64,000 nucleotides of DNA from Paractinoplanes polyasparticus (GTDB lineage Bacteria > Actinomycetota > Actinomycetes > Mycobacteriales > Micromonosporaceae), in the NCBI RefSeq assembly GCF_019710575.1, contig NZ_JAHWFK010000043.1:1-64000 (forward strand), written 5' to 3'. Under the pieces are notes generated by a model. It saw only the letters and a list, made by a program, of their open reading frames with translations, was not told where the DNA came from and did not search any database. Each line of letters begins with the position of its first letter. Position 1 is the stretch's first letter. Below, in pieces: positions 23,705-34,169 of this stretch. Both the position numbers and the translations under genes were made by a program.

Positions 23705-24797
23705 GGTCCAGCACTCCCTCCAGTAGGCGAATCTTGCTGTTCCGGCAGTGGTCGGTCTCGGTGGTGTCGAACCGACCCTGCTCGAAGTAGCGGTTGGCCG
23801 CATGGGCGCCGCCGCAGAAACCGAAGTACGGACACGTCGCGCGGCACGCTTCGACGCCGTCCAGGAACTCGGCGATCCAGGGTGCCGACGCGGCGCCGGC
23901 CAGAATCTCGGCCAGCGGCGTCGTCAGGACGTTACCGCTCGTGAAGTCGCCGTAGCGGGGGTCGGAGAAACCCGCCAGCTCGGGTGAGAGCAGCACCACC
24001 GAGCCGTCGTGGGCCACGGTGGGGATCGGGTCGAGCCGGCGGGGCAGCAGGTCGTCGGCTGTGCCGTCGAGCACCGCGGCCACGTAACGCAGCGACCACT
24101 CGACCTCCCGCAGGTGAATGCGCGGGTCGGCGCGCCAGGCCGTGACGAGCTCGGCCCAGAACGCCGTGACGTCGGCCGCGGCGTGGCCGTTGGCGCGCGT
24201 GTTCACGCCCTCCTGCTCCTCGACGTTGATGCCGAGCACGTCGCAGCCCAGCCCGAGGAAGTAGTCGTAGAGTTCGGTGGCGGCGCCGGGCCGCGGATCA
24301 CCGACGACGCACAGCGCCGAGAACGGGATGCCGCGGCGGCGCAGCGTCTCGATCCCGCGCAGGATGCGGTCGTACGCCGGCTTGCCGCCCCGGGTGACCC
24401 GCTCACCGTTGCGCTCCGGTGGCCCGTCGACGCTGACACTCACCCGTACGTCATGGGCCTGGAAGAAATCGCACCAGGCGTCGTCGATGAGCGTGGCGTT
24501 GGTCTGCACGTGGTGTTCGACGCCGGGGGCGAACGGCTCGAGCAGGGCGGCCAGATGCTCCCGCCCGGCGGCCAGCGGTTCGCCGCCGTGCCAGACGACC
24601 GAGAAGCGGCCGTCGCGGGACCAGCCGTCGATCGAGGCGGCGACGGCCCGGGCGACCTCGACCGTCATGCGATTGTCGGCCGCCCGGAACGGGAGGTAGC
24701 AGTAGGCGCAGTCGAGGTTGCAGAGCGTGGTGGGCTGCATGACGACATAGGTGGGCACGGAAGCGATTCCACGCATCCCGCTCCAGGCTTGTGCCAC
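23670..24797 (-). CDS. Radical SAM/SPASM cyclophane-forming peptide maturase (AmcB-like)
   Basis: A 375-residue enzyme. The radical SAM cluster motif is C26-N-L-D-C30-A-Y-C33, followed by VVWHGGEPL and VQTNATLID. The SPASM-type C-terminus carries further Cys residues in CRATCPYFGFCGGAHAANR and DHCRN for auxiliary iron-sulfur clusters. Enzymes of this branch join an aromatic side chain to the beta-carbon of a residue two positions later in the precursor. The GTG at 24797 follows GGGGGTG. It is directly upstream of, and overlaps, the precursor gene. No protease or exporter is nearby. Confidence 0.9.
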   Translation of the reverse strand: MAQAWSGMRGIASVPTYVVMQPTTLCNLDCAYCYLPFRAADNRMTVEVARAVAASIDGWSRDGRFSVVWHGGEPLAAGREHLAALLEPFAPGVEHHVQTNATLIDDAWCDFFQAHDVRVSVSVDGPPERNGERVTRGGKPAYDRILRGIETLRRRGIPFSALCVVGDPRPGAATELYDYFLGLGCDVLGINVEEQEGVNTRANGHAAADVTAFWAELVTAWRADPRIHLREVEWSLRYVAAVLDGTADDLLPRRLDPIPTVAHDGSVVLLSPELAGFSDPRYGDFTSGNVLTTPLAEILAGAASAPWIAEFLDGVEACRATCPYFGFCGGAHAANRYFEQGRFDTTETDHCRNSKIRLLEGVLDHARDHESSAVR

Positions 24798-24891
24798 TGC
24801 CGCACCCCCGTCCTGCCCGGCCGCGTGCGGAAATGCCCCACGCGTGAAGAACTCACGTCAGAGGCTAGGCCCCCGGGTCCAGCCAGTAAAC

Positions 24892-24933
24892 GAAAAAGAT
24901 CCGCATGTGCCGGATATCGACACACGCGGATCT
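24892..24933 (-). terminator. Terminator of purM
   Basis: Arms AGATCCGC and GCGGATCT (24897-24904 and 24926-24933), extended by TGTG/CACA inside, followed on the minus strand by TTTTTCG. This is the most classical rho-independent terminator in the window, 16 bases past the purM stop. Confidence 0.85.
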
Positions 24934-24948
24934 ATGCATCGGCGGGCC

Positions 24949-26100
24949 TCAGCCGCGGGTGTACTGCCCCATCATCTGCACCTCGCCGGTGCCCTCGATG
25001 ACCTCGCCGACCTGCCAGGCCTCGACGCCGCGGCCGGTCAGATAGGCCATGGCGCGGTCGGCGTCGTCGGACGAGACGATCGCGAACATGCCGACGCCCA
25101 TGTTGAATGTGGCTTCCATCTCGTTGTCCTCGATCCGGCCCTTGGCCTGGATGAGGTCGAAGATGGGCTGCGGGCGCCAGGTCGAGCGGTCGACCACCGC
25201 GTCGGCGTTCCCGGGCAGGACGCGGTTGAGGTTGCCGGGGATGCCGCCGCCGGTCACGTGCGAGAACGCGCGGACGTCGGTCTCCTCGATCAGGCCCAGG
25301 CAGTCCTTGGCGTAGATCTTGGTGGGGGTCAGCAGTTCCTCACCCAGGGTGCGCTGCGAGCCGAAGTCGTCGACCACCGAGTCGAGCCGCATCCGGCCGG
25401 CGCCGAGCAGTACGTGGCGCACCAGCGAGTAACCGTTGGAGTGCAGACCCGACGAGCGCATCGCGATCACCGCGTCGCCCAGCTCGACGCGCTCGCGGCC
25501 GAGGATCTCGCTCTCTTCGACCACACCGACCCCGGTCGCGGAGACGTCGTACTCGTCGGGGCGCAGGACCCCCGGGTGCTCGGCCGTCTCGCCGCCGAGC
25601 AGCGCGCAGCCGGCGTAGCGGCAGCCGTCGGCGATACCGGCGCCGATCTCGGCCACCTTGTCCGGCACGACCTCGCCGCAGGCGATGTAGTCGAGCAGGA
25701 ACAGCGGCTCGGCGCCACAGGCGACCAGGTCGTCGACGACCATGGCGACCAGGTCGATGCCGATCGTGTCGTGGATGTCGAGCTGCTGGGCGATCACCAG
25801 CTTGGTGCCGACGCCGTCGGTCGACGAGGCCAGGATCGGGCTCTTGTATTTCGCCGTGTTGAGCTTGAACAGGCCGGAGAAGCCGCCCAGGTCGCCCATG
25901 ACCTCGGGCCGGGTGGTCTTCTTGACCTTGGACTTGAGAAGCTCGACGGCCCGGTCGCCGGCCTCGATCGAGACGCCCGCGTCGGCGTACGTGGCCGTGC
26001 GCTTACGCACCCCGCGGCCGCCGCCGGCCGTCCACGGCCGGCGGTCGGCGCCCTCAGCGCCGTTGGACCCGGCACTGTTGCGCTCGGACACGTGCGTCAC
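24949..26100 (-). CDS. purM: Phosphoribosylformylglycinamidine cyclo-ligase
   Basis: A 383-residue AIR synthetase (fifth step of IMP synthesis, closing FGAM to AIR with ATP). The signature is YADAGVSIEAGDRAVELLK, then LASSTDGVGTKLVIA and the acidic GIDLVAMVVDDLVACGAEPLF, all typical. An extra 25-30 residue hydrophilic N-terminus precedes the conserved start, as in related actinobacteria. GTG at 26100 has GGGGAG five bases upstream. It follows purF by 34 bases in one operon. Confidence 0.95.
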   Translation of the reverse strand: MTHVSERNSAGSNGAEGADRRPWTAGGGRGVRKRTATYADAGVSIEAGDRAVELLKSKVKKTTRPEVMGDLGGFSGLFKLNTAKYKSPILASSTDGVGTKLVIAQQLDIHDTIGIDLVAMVVDDLVACGAEPLFLLDYIACGEVVPDKVAEIGAGIADGCRYAGCALLGGETAEHPGVLRPDEYDVSATGVGVVEESEILGRERVELGDAVIAMRSSGLHSNGYSLVRHVLLGAGRMRLDSVVDDFGSQRTLGEELLTPTKIYAKDCLGLIEETDVRAFSHVTGGGIPGNLNRVLPGNADAVVDRSTWRPQPIFDLIQAKGRIEDNEMEATFNMGVGMFAIVSSDDADRAMAYLTGRGVEAWQVGEVIEGTGEVQMMGQYTRG

Positions 26101-26134
26101 GGTTCTCCCCTTAGCGGTCTTTCGTTCGTCGAAG

Positions 26135-27715
<1,581 letters not shown>

Positions 27716-27776
27716 GTGCTCGTAACTGCCGTCCGACCGACCAGTGTACGCGAGCCGATGGGCGCCGACCTCGCTG

Positions 27777-28148
27777 CTAATCGGCCTCGCGACCAGTTAA
27801 CGGAAGGTATTCGGTCAGATCCGTGCGGATACCGCTGGCCCGCAGGCGTCCGTCACGCACCGCATCGGCCCAGGTCATACGCTGCGTGGCGACGAGCAGC
27901 CAGGTGATGGGATCCGCTTCGACCACATTGGGCGGTGTGCCGCGGGTGTGCCTGGGACCAGGAACACACTGAATAGCACCGAAAGGCGGAATCCGGACCT
28001 CCACCGATCGGCCAGGGGCCTTCCTGGACAGCTCCGCCAGGAGCGCTCGCACAGCGTCACGCTGCACAGATCTCTCGGGTTCGACGCCTCGGTCCAGCGC
28101 GTCCAACGCTTCTTTCACGGACTCGGATTTATTGTGCGCAGGGGACAC
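27777..28148 (-). CDS. Sterol-carrier-family protein
   Basis: A 123-residue protein of the actinobacterial sterol-carrier-like group (SCP2-related), with SVEVRIPPFGAIQCVPGPRH and PPNVVEADPITWLLVATQRMTWADAV. The fold usually binds lipid or forms the second half of mycothiol-dependent isomerases; no specific function is known. GTG start. It lies 61 bases upstream of purF on the same strand and is probably cotranscribed with it. Confidence 0.8.
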   Translation of the reverse strand: MSPAHNKSESVKEALDALDRGVEPERSVQRDAVRALLAELSRKAPGRSVEVRIPPFGAIQCVPGPRHTRGTPPNVVEADPITWLLVATQRMTWADAVRDGRLRASGIRTDLTEYLPLTGREAD

Positions 28149-28305
28149 GTCGGGACGATACGACTCGCTTCAGCGAGATTGGTACGCGGCCCTGGGTCGC
28201 GCGATGGACGTGTGACAAGGCATAGTGGCCGACGGTGTTTTAGTCGCGGGATGTAACCGGCCACCCTTGAACGGCCGGGAGGACCGTGCGACCGGAAGGC
28301 GGTGG

Positions 28306-30243
28306 ATGGTGAGAACGCACCTACGAGCCCGGGCGACCCAGGCCGGTGCGTTACTGGCGGTGGTGCTCGGCGGTATCTTCGTCGCCCCCGCGGTGGCGTT
28401 GGCCGACCCGCCGAACGTAGAGATTACCGACCTGCAGACCGAGGTGCTCTCGGGCGGCCGGCTGACCATGCAGTTCCAGGTCGCCGAAGGCAACGGCAGC
28501 CAGGTCCCGGTCCCCGCGAACATCACCGTCAACGGCGGCGGCATGGAATGCCGGGGCGGCGACTGCAGCCGGCGCACCACGGTCGACGGCAACGGGCGCC
28601 CGTTCTCCGTGCAACTCACCGCACCCAATGTCAACGCCGGTGAGACGCGCCAGGTTACGGTCGAGATCACGGCGAATGTCCAGGGCGAGCAGCCGGGCCG
28701 GGCCAGCCAGCAGATCACGATCAAGGGCCCGGACCGTCCGCAGTCCGTGCGCCAGGTCTCGGGCCGCGTCAAGGACCAGGACGGCAAGTCGATCGCGGGC
28801 GCCACCGTCGGCATGCAGGACAGCGCCGGCAGTGTCTTCCAGGGCACCTCCGACGGCTCGGGTCAGTATTCCTTCCGGTCCACCGACAGCAAGCCGATCT
28901 CGCCCGGCCGCATCTCCATCGGCGCCGGCAAGAACGGCTTCGAAGAGGCCACGGTCCAGCGTGAGGCCCAGGCCGACCAGAACCTGACCGTCTCGCTGAC
29001 GCTGAAGTCGACCGCCCCCGCGACGCCCTCCCCGACTCCGACTCCGAGCCCGTCGGCCACCAGCGCCGCCCCCACCGAAGAGGTGAGCGAGCAGGCGACG
29101 CCCGAGGAGACGGCGACCGAGCAGGCGACCGACCAGGCCGCGTCCACCGAGGACGACGGCGGGTCGATGCTCTACATCATCATCGGCGTTCTGCTGGTCG
29201 CGGCCGGCATCGGCGCGATCGTGCTGGTCGTTCTGCGCCGCCGGAACAGCGCCGACAACGGCGGTGACGACGACGACCCGACCGGCCTCTCCGGCTCGGG
29301 CGGCGTGGTGCCGCCGAGCCGCGGCGGCTTCACCGACGCAACCCGGGTCGGCGCGCCGGTCGGTGGCGGGCGCAACGACGCCACCATGATCGCCCCGGCG
29401 CCGCGTTCGGCGGCCATGGCGGACGCCCCGACCATGATCCACCGCCCCGTGCCCGCGGTCGAGGACGAGTTCCCCGACCCCTACGGCGTTCCGCTGCCGC
29501 AGCAGGGCGGCTACGCCGGTGCGGCCGCCGGCGGGTGGGACCAGGGCGGCAACCAGTACGGCGCCGGCACCCAGCAGTACGGCGCGGGGACCCAGCCGTA
29601 CGACGGCGGCGCTCAGCCGCCGTACGGCGAGGCGACCTCGTACGGCCGCCCGCCGGAGGACAACGGTTACGCCGGCGGCGCCCAGCAGGGCGGCGGCTAC
29701 GGAGCGTACGGCGAAGCTACCGGCATGTACCGGCCCGAGGCCGACGACGGCGGCTACGGCAACCAGCCGTACGGCGGCACCAACCAGTACGGCACCGGCC
29801 AGTACGGCGCGGAGCCGGTTGGTGGCTACCCGGCCGGCGGTTACGGACAGGAACCGGCCGAGCAGGGCGGCTACGGATCGTGGGGGGCTGCGGGCGACGG
29901 CCTCGACAACAACGGCTACGGCCCTCAGGGCGGCGGCCAGCCGTACGGCGGCGGTCAGACCGGCCCGTACGGCGGCACCCAGCCGTACGGCGGCGACCCG
30001 GCCAGTGACCCGGCCAGTGACCCGGCCGGCGGCGCACCCGCCGGTCAGCCGTACGGCGGCGGTTACGACCAGGGCTACCAGGCCGGCCAGCCGGGCGGCT
30101 ACGACCAGGGCTACCAGCCGGGCGGCGGCTACGACGACCGCGGCGGCTACGACGACCAGTACGGCAACCAGCCGGGCGGGCACGACCAGCGCGGCGGACG
30201 TCCGGAGGCGCCGGCCCCGCGGCGCGGCAACCACGACTACTGA
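28306..30243 (+). CDS. Secreted/membrane protein with carboxypeptidase-like Ig domain and Gly/Tyr/Gln-rich tail
   Basis: A 645-residue protein. A signal peptide (residues 1-32, ending AVALA-DPP) is followed by beta-sandwich regions, including a carboxypeptidase-regulatory-like repeat (VSGRVKDQDGKSIAGATVGM), a Pro/Thr/Glu stalk, and one membrane helix (MLYIIIGVLLVAAGIGAIVLVVL) with RRRN as stop-transfer. The cytoplasmic side carries three Asp/Ala-Thr-hydrophobic motifs (DATRVG, DATMIA, APTMIH) and then about 270 residues of low complexity with many QPYGG, NQYG and GGY units. ATG at 28306 with GGAAGGCGG. The outward domain may sense; the tail may condense or serve as a kinase target (inference). 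Confidence 0.82.
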   Translation: MVRTHLRARATQAGALLAVVLGGIFVAPAVALADPPNVEITDLQTEVLSGGRLTMQFQVAEGNGSQVPVPANITVNGGGMECRGGDCSRRTTVDGNGRPFSVQLTAPNVNAGETRQVTVEITANVQGEQPGRASQQITIKGPDRPQSVRQVSGRVKDQDGKSIAGATVGMQDSAGSVFQGTSDGSGQYSFRSTDSKPISPGRISIGAGKNGFEEATVQREAQADQNLTVSLTLKSTAPATPSPTPTPSPSATSAAPTEEVSEQATPEETATEQATDQAASTEDDGGSMLYIIIGVLLVAAGIGAIVLVVLRRRNSADNGGDDDDPTGLSGSGGVVPPSRGGFTDATRVGAPVGGGRNDATMIAPAPRSAAMADAPTMIHRPVPAVEDEFPDPYGVPLPQQGGYAGAAAGGWDQGGNQYGAGTQQYGAGTQPYDGGAQPPYGEATSYGRPPEDNGYAGGAQQGGGYGAYGEATGMYRPEADDGGYGNQPYGGTNQYGTGQYGAEPVGGYPAGGYGQEPAEQGGYGSWGAAGDGLDNNGYGPQGGGQPYGGGQTGPYGGTQPYGGDPASDPASDPAGGAPAGQPYGGGYDQGYQAGQPGGYDQGYQPGGGYDDRGGYDDQYGNQPGGHDQRGGRPEAPAPRRGNHDY

Positions 30244-30261
30244 GTCACGGCAACACAACAA

Positions 30262-30297
30262 GAAAGCCGGCCAGCGAATTCGCTGGCCGGCTTCTTT
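30262..30297. terminator. Bidirectional terminator between the tail protein and purL
   Basis: Perfect 13-base arms AAGCCGGCCAGCG and CGCTGGCCGGCTT around AATT, with T-rich flanks on both strands (CTTCTTTGTG on plus, TTTCTTGTTG on minus). It separates convergent genes. Confidence 0.9.
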
Positions 30298-30314
30298 GTG
30301 CCTGACTGCCGGGG

Positions 30315-32876
30315 TCAGGAAGCGTCGTCGTTGGGCGACGGCTCCTTGACCTCGGCCACGGCGGCGGCTGGAATGCCGTCCGCCTCGATCGGGGCCGCCG
30401 ACTCCATGGCCGCGCCGGCCGCCGCGGTGACCAGCACGTCGTCACCCCGGTCGGGGCTCGCGGGTGCGGTCGGGTCGGCCGCGTGCTCCGGGTCGCCGTG
30501 CCGGTTGGCCAGCTCGGCGGCGCCACCGAACAATCGCGGCAGCGTGCCCTCGTGGGCCTCGCGAGCCTCGTCGAGCGGCAGGCTGAACTGGTCGCGCACC
30601 TCGAGCACGGGCTCGGCCGAGGTGATGCCGATCGGGGTGCACGGGATGCCGAACTCGGCGGCCAGGCCCGCGAACGCCTTGTCGTGCCCGCGCGGCACGG
30701 CGACCAGCACACGACCGGCCGACTCGCTGAAGAGCTGCACGAAGGCGTCGGCCGGCAACGTGACCTGAGCGCCCACGTTGTAGCGCAGGCAGCTCTCGAC
30801 CAGAGCCTGGGAGAGACCGCCGTCCGACAGGTCGTGGGCCGCGCTGACCAGTCCGGTCCGCGAGGCCCGGGCCATCAGCTGGGCCAGCCTGCGTTCGTGC
30901 TCGAGGTCGACCTTGGGCGGCCGGCCGCCGAGGTGGCCGTGGGTGACCCACGCCCACTCCGACCCGGAAAGCTCGGTCGTCGTCTCGCCGAGCAGGAAGA
31001 GCAGGTCGCCGTCGCCGGTCGGGGTCTTGAAGCCCATCGGGATGCGCCGGGCGACGTCGTCGAACAGGCCCAGCACGCCGACCACCGGGGTGGGGTGGAT
31101 CGCGGCGGCGCCGGTCTGGTTGTAGAAGCTGACGTTGCCGCCGGTCACCGGGGTGCCCAGTTGCTGGCAGCCGTCGGCCAGACCGCGTACGGCCTCGGCG
31201 AACTGCCACATCACGGCCGGGTCCTCCGGCGAGCCGAAGTTCAGGCAGTCGGTGACGGCGATCGGCTCGGCGCCGGTGACGCCGACGTTCCGGTACGCCT
31301 CGGCCAGTGCGAGCCGGGCACCCTCGTACGGGTCGAGGCGCGCGAAGCGGCCGTTGCCGTCGACCGACAGCGCGACACCGAGGCCGGTCCGCTCGTCGAT
31401 GCGCAGCACGCCCGAGTCTTCCGGCTGAGCCAGCACGGTGTTGCCGAGCACGTAGCGGTCGTACTGCTCGGTGACCCAGGTCTTGTCGCACAGGTTCGGT
31501 GAGGCGATCATGCGCAGCACCGTCTCGCGCAGCTCGTCGCCGGTCGTGGGCCGGGGCAGCGTCTCCGCCTTGTCGGCCTGAAGCAGTATGAGGTCGGCCG
31601 GCTCACGGATCGGGCGCGCGTAGACCGGGCCGTCGTCGGCGAGCGAGCCCGGCGGCACGTCCACCACGACGTGGTCATTCCAGCTGATCACCAGGCGGCC
31701 CGGCGAACCGTCCTCGCCGGCCGGGGTGACCTCGCCGATCGCGGTGGCCCAGACGCCCCACTTCTCGGCCACGCCGAGCACGGCCGCGAGGTTTTCCGGC
31801 GTGACGATCAGGAGCATGCGCTCCTGCGACTCGCTGGCCAGGATCTCGGTCGGCGACATGGACGCCTCACGCAGCGGCACCCGCTCGAGCCACACCCGCA
31901 TGCCGGTGCCGGCAGCGGCTGCGGTCTCGGTGAGTGCGCAGGTCAGGCCGGCGCCGCCGAGGTCCTGGATGCCCGCCACGAGGCCGGCGTCGTAGAGCTC
32001 GAGGCAGCTCTCGATCAGCAGCTTCTCCATGAACGGGTCGCCGACCTGCACCGACGGGCGGCGCTGTTCGGCTCCCTCGTCGAAGGTGGCCGAAGCCAGG
32101 ACGGAGACGCCGCCGATGCCGTCGCGACCGGTGCGGGCACCGAGCAGCACGACGATGTTGCCGACGCCAGCAGCCTCTTTGTGCTGCAGGCGCTCGACCG
32201 GCAGCACGCCGATGCTGAGCGCGTTGACCAGCGGGTTGCCCTGATAGGTGGGGTCGAAGACGATCTCGCCGCCGATGTTGGGCAGGCCCAGGCAGTTGCC
32301 GTAACCGCCGATGCCGGCGACCACGCCGGGCAGCACCCGAGCGGTGTCGGGGTGGTCGGCCGCGCCGAAGCGCAGCGGGTCCATCACCGCGATCGGGCGA
32401 GCGCCCATGGCGAGGATGTCGCGCACGATGCCGCCCACACCGGTGGCCGCGCCCTGATAGGGCTCGACGAAGCTGGGGTGGTTGTGCGACTCGACCTTGA
32501 AGGTGACGGCGATCTCGTCGGAGATCTGGACGACGCCCGCGTTCTCGCCGATGCCGGCCAGCATGCGGGTGCCACGCGGCGCCTTGTCACCGAACTGGCG
32601 CAGGTGCACCTTGCTCGACTTGTAGGAGCAGTGCTCGCTCCACATGATCGAGTACATGGCGAGCTCGGAGGCGGTGGGCCGGCGGCCGAGGATCTGCCGG
32701 ATCCGGTCGTACTCGTCGTCCTTGAGGCCCAGCTCGGTGTGCGGCTGAAGCTCATCGGGCGTGGTGTTGGCTCGCTGAACGGTGTCCGGCCCGCCGTCGA
32801 ACTCGTTGACCAGCACGTCGGTCGCCGCAAAGCCCGTCTGCTTCGGCGGGGCGGACGTGTCCGGCTGCGTCGTCAT
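30315..32876 (-). CDS. purL: Phosphoribosylformylglycinamidine synthase, large subunit
   Basis: An 853-residue small-type PurL, which with PurS and PurQ converts FGAR to FGAM. Conserved marks are MWSEHCSYKSSK, FKVESHNHPSF, the ATP site around LPNIGGEIVFDPTYQGNP and the second-half GGNVSFYNQ. ATG at 32876 overlaps the purQ stop by one base (TAATG). It ends about 20 bases before a strong bidirectional terminator. Last gene of purS-purQ-purL. Confidence 0.96.
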   Translation of the reverse strand: MTTQPDTSAPPKQTGFAATDVLVNEFDGGPDTVQRANTTPDELQPHTELGLKDDEYDRIRQILGRRPTASELAMYSIMWSEHCSYKSSKVHLRQFGDKAPRGTRMLAGIGENAGVVQISDEIAVTFKVESHNHPSFVEPYQGAATGVGGIVRDILAMGARPIAVMDPLRFGAADHPDTARVLPGVVAGIGGYGNCLGLPNIGGEIVFDPTYQGNPLVNALSIGVLPVERLQHKEAAGVGNIVVLLGARTGRDGIGGVSVLASATFDEGAEQRRPSVQVGDPFMEKLLIESCLELYDAGLVAGIQDLGGAGLTCALTETAAAAGTGMRVWLERVPLREASMSPTEILASESQERMLLIVTPENLAAVLGVAEKWGVWATAIGEVTPAGEDGSPGRLVISWNDHVVVDVPPGSLADDGPVYARPIREPADLILLQADKAETLPRPTTGDELRETVLRMIASPNLCDKTWVTEQYDRYVLGNTVLAQPEDSGVLRIDERTGLGVALSVDGNGRFARLDPYEGARLALAEAYRNVGVTGAEPIAVTDCLNFGSPEDPAVMWQFAEAVRGLADGCQQLGTPVTGGNVSFYNQTGAAAIHPTPVVGVLGLFDDVARRIPMGFKTPTGDGDLLFLLGETTTELSGSEWAWVTHGHLGGRPPKVDLEHERRLAQLMARASRTGLVSAAHDLSDGGLSQALVESCLRYNVGAQVTLPADAFVQLFSESAGRVLVAVPRGHDKAFAGLAAEFGIPCTPIGITSAEPVLEVRDQFSLPLDEAREAHEGTLPRLFGGAAELANRHGDPEHAADPTAPASPDRGDDVLVTAAAGAAMESAAPIEADGIPAAAVAEVKEPSPNDDAS

Positions 32877-33574
32877 TACTGGTGTCCCCCTGCGTTCACT
32901 CCCGCTGACCCGGCCAGGGCCCGCAGGACAGAAGTGAAGAAACCGAGGCCGTCGAGGGACGGACCGGTCAGCGCCTCCACCGCGTGTTCCGGATGCGGCA
33001 TGATGCCGACGACGTTGCCGGCCTCGTTGGTGATCGCGGCGATGTCGCGCTGCGAACCGTTCGGGTTTCCGCGGATGTAGCGCGCGACCACGCGGCCCTC
33101 GGCCTCGAGCTGGTCGAGCGTGCGCTCGTCGGCGACGTAACAGCCCTCGCCGTTCTTCACCGGGATCAGGATCTCTTGTCCCGCGGTGAAGGAGTTGGTC
33201 CAGGCGGTGTTCGTCGAATCGACGCGCAGGAACTGGTCGCGGTTGCGGAAGTGCAGGTGCTGGTTCCGGGTCAGCGCGCCGGGAAGCAGGTGCGCCTCGC
33301 AGAGGATCTGGAAGCCGTTGCAGATGCCGAGCACCGGCAGCCCGCCCCGGGCCGCGTCGATGATCGAGTCCATCGCGGGGGCGAACCGGGCGATGGCGCC
33401 GCACCGCAAGGCGTCGCCGTAGGAGAAGCCGCCAGGCAGGACCACGGCGTCGACGCCGTGCAGGTCGGAATCGCCGTGCCAGAGGCGGACGACGTCGGCG
33501 CCGGCGATACGCGCGGCACGGGCCGCGTCCCCGTCGTCGAGCGAACCCGGGAAGGTGACCACACCGATGCGCAT
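32876..33574 (-). CDS. purQ: Phosphoribosylformylglycinamidine synthase, glutaminase subunit
   Basis: A 232-residue class I glutamine amidotransferase that delivers ammonia to PurL. The nucleophile Cys lies in PVLGICNGFQIL, the catalytic His and Glu in GIMPHPEHAVE, and the start MRIGVVTFPGSLDD is family-typical. It begins two bases after the purS stop and overlaps purL by one base. Confidence 0.96.
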   Translation of the reverse strand: MRIGVVTFPGSLDDGDAARAARIAGADVVRLWHGDSDLHGVDAVVLPGGFSYGDALRCGAIARFAPAMDSIIDAARGGLPVLGICNGFQILCEAHLLPGALTRNQHLHFRNRDQFLRVDSTNTAWTNSFTAGQEILIPVKNGEGCYVADERTLDQLEAEGRVVARYIRGNPNGSQRDIAAITNEAGNVVGIMPHPEHAVEALTGPSLDGLGFFTSVLRALAGSAGVNAGGHQ

Positions 33575-33576
33575 GG

Positions 33577-33834
33577 TCAGGCGACCTCCGCCGTGGCGTC
33601 CTCGTGGACGTGGATGGTGAAGTCTTCGATCACCGGGTTGGCGAGCAGCTTGTCGGCGATCTCGCGAGCCCGATCCAGGTCGGGCGCACCGGCGAACTCG
33701 ATCTCGATCCGCCGGCCGATGCGGACGGACGAGACATCGGTGACGCCGAGCCTGGGCAGCGCATTCGCGACCGCCTGGCCCTGCGGATCGAGGATCTCCG
33801 GCTTGAGCATGACGTCGACCACGACGCGAGCCAC
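33577..33834 (-). CDS. purS: Phosphoribosylformylglycinamidine synthase subunit PurS
   Basis: An 85-residue bridging subunit of the PurLQS complex (MARVVVDVMLKPEILDPQGQ, VRIGRRIEIEFAG). Two GTG codons compete: that at 33834 has AGGAG five bases upstream and gives the usual family N-terminus, so it is preferred to 33840, where the AGGAG would touch the start codon. First gene of the operon. Confidence 0.94.
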   Translation of the reverse strand: MARVVVDVMLKPEILDPQGQAVANALPRLGVTDVSSVRIGRRIEIEFAGAPDLDRAREIADKLLANPVIEDFTIHVHEDATAEVA

Positions 33835-34169
33835 GGGCACTCCTGACTGATAGGTGTAAGCACGTTGAGCCTACCTTGCGAACCACGTCACGGAATTCTC
33901 GGCCGGTGTCGCGCACGCGACGCCGGGGCCGCTGAGCAGCCAACTCCCGGGTGATCTCTGCCACCGCTCGATCAAAACTTCAAGCACTGGCGGGTCATCA
34001 CACGGTGATAGGGGCCAACTGGATTGTTGGCGGCCGGAACGACCGGCCTTACGGTCGGCTCATCGATCTCCATCAGACCGGGCGGTGGTCGCCCCACTGC
34101 CGGCCGGCTCAGGATTCCGCCGGGGCGCGGCGTGACTCTTGTCTCCGCCGTGCCCCAGCGGCACAGCCC
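33835..34169. other. Intergenic region between purS and purB
   Basis: No gene seen. On the minus strand TAGGCT (near 33870) could be a -10 box for purS. A small palindrome ATCAC-ACG-GTGAT lies near 33996-34008. Close to the purB stop, GCCGTGCC and GGCACAGC (34148-34168 region, one G-T pair) can form a hairpin that may end purB. Confidence 0.4.

Noticed and set aside
24009..25001. Plus-strand frame of about 330 codons opposite the radical SAM gene
   Set aside because: It is a shadow of the GC-rich minus-strand gene, whose radical SAM and SPASM Cys motifs are unmistakable.
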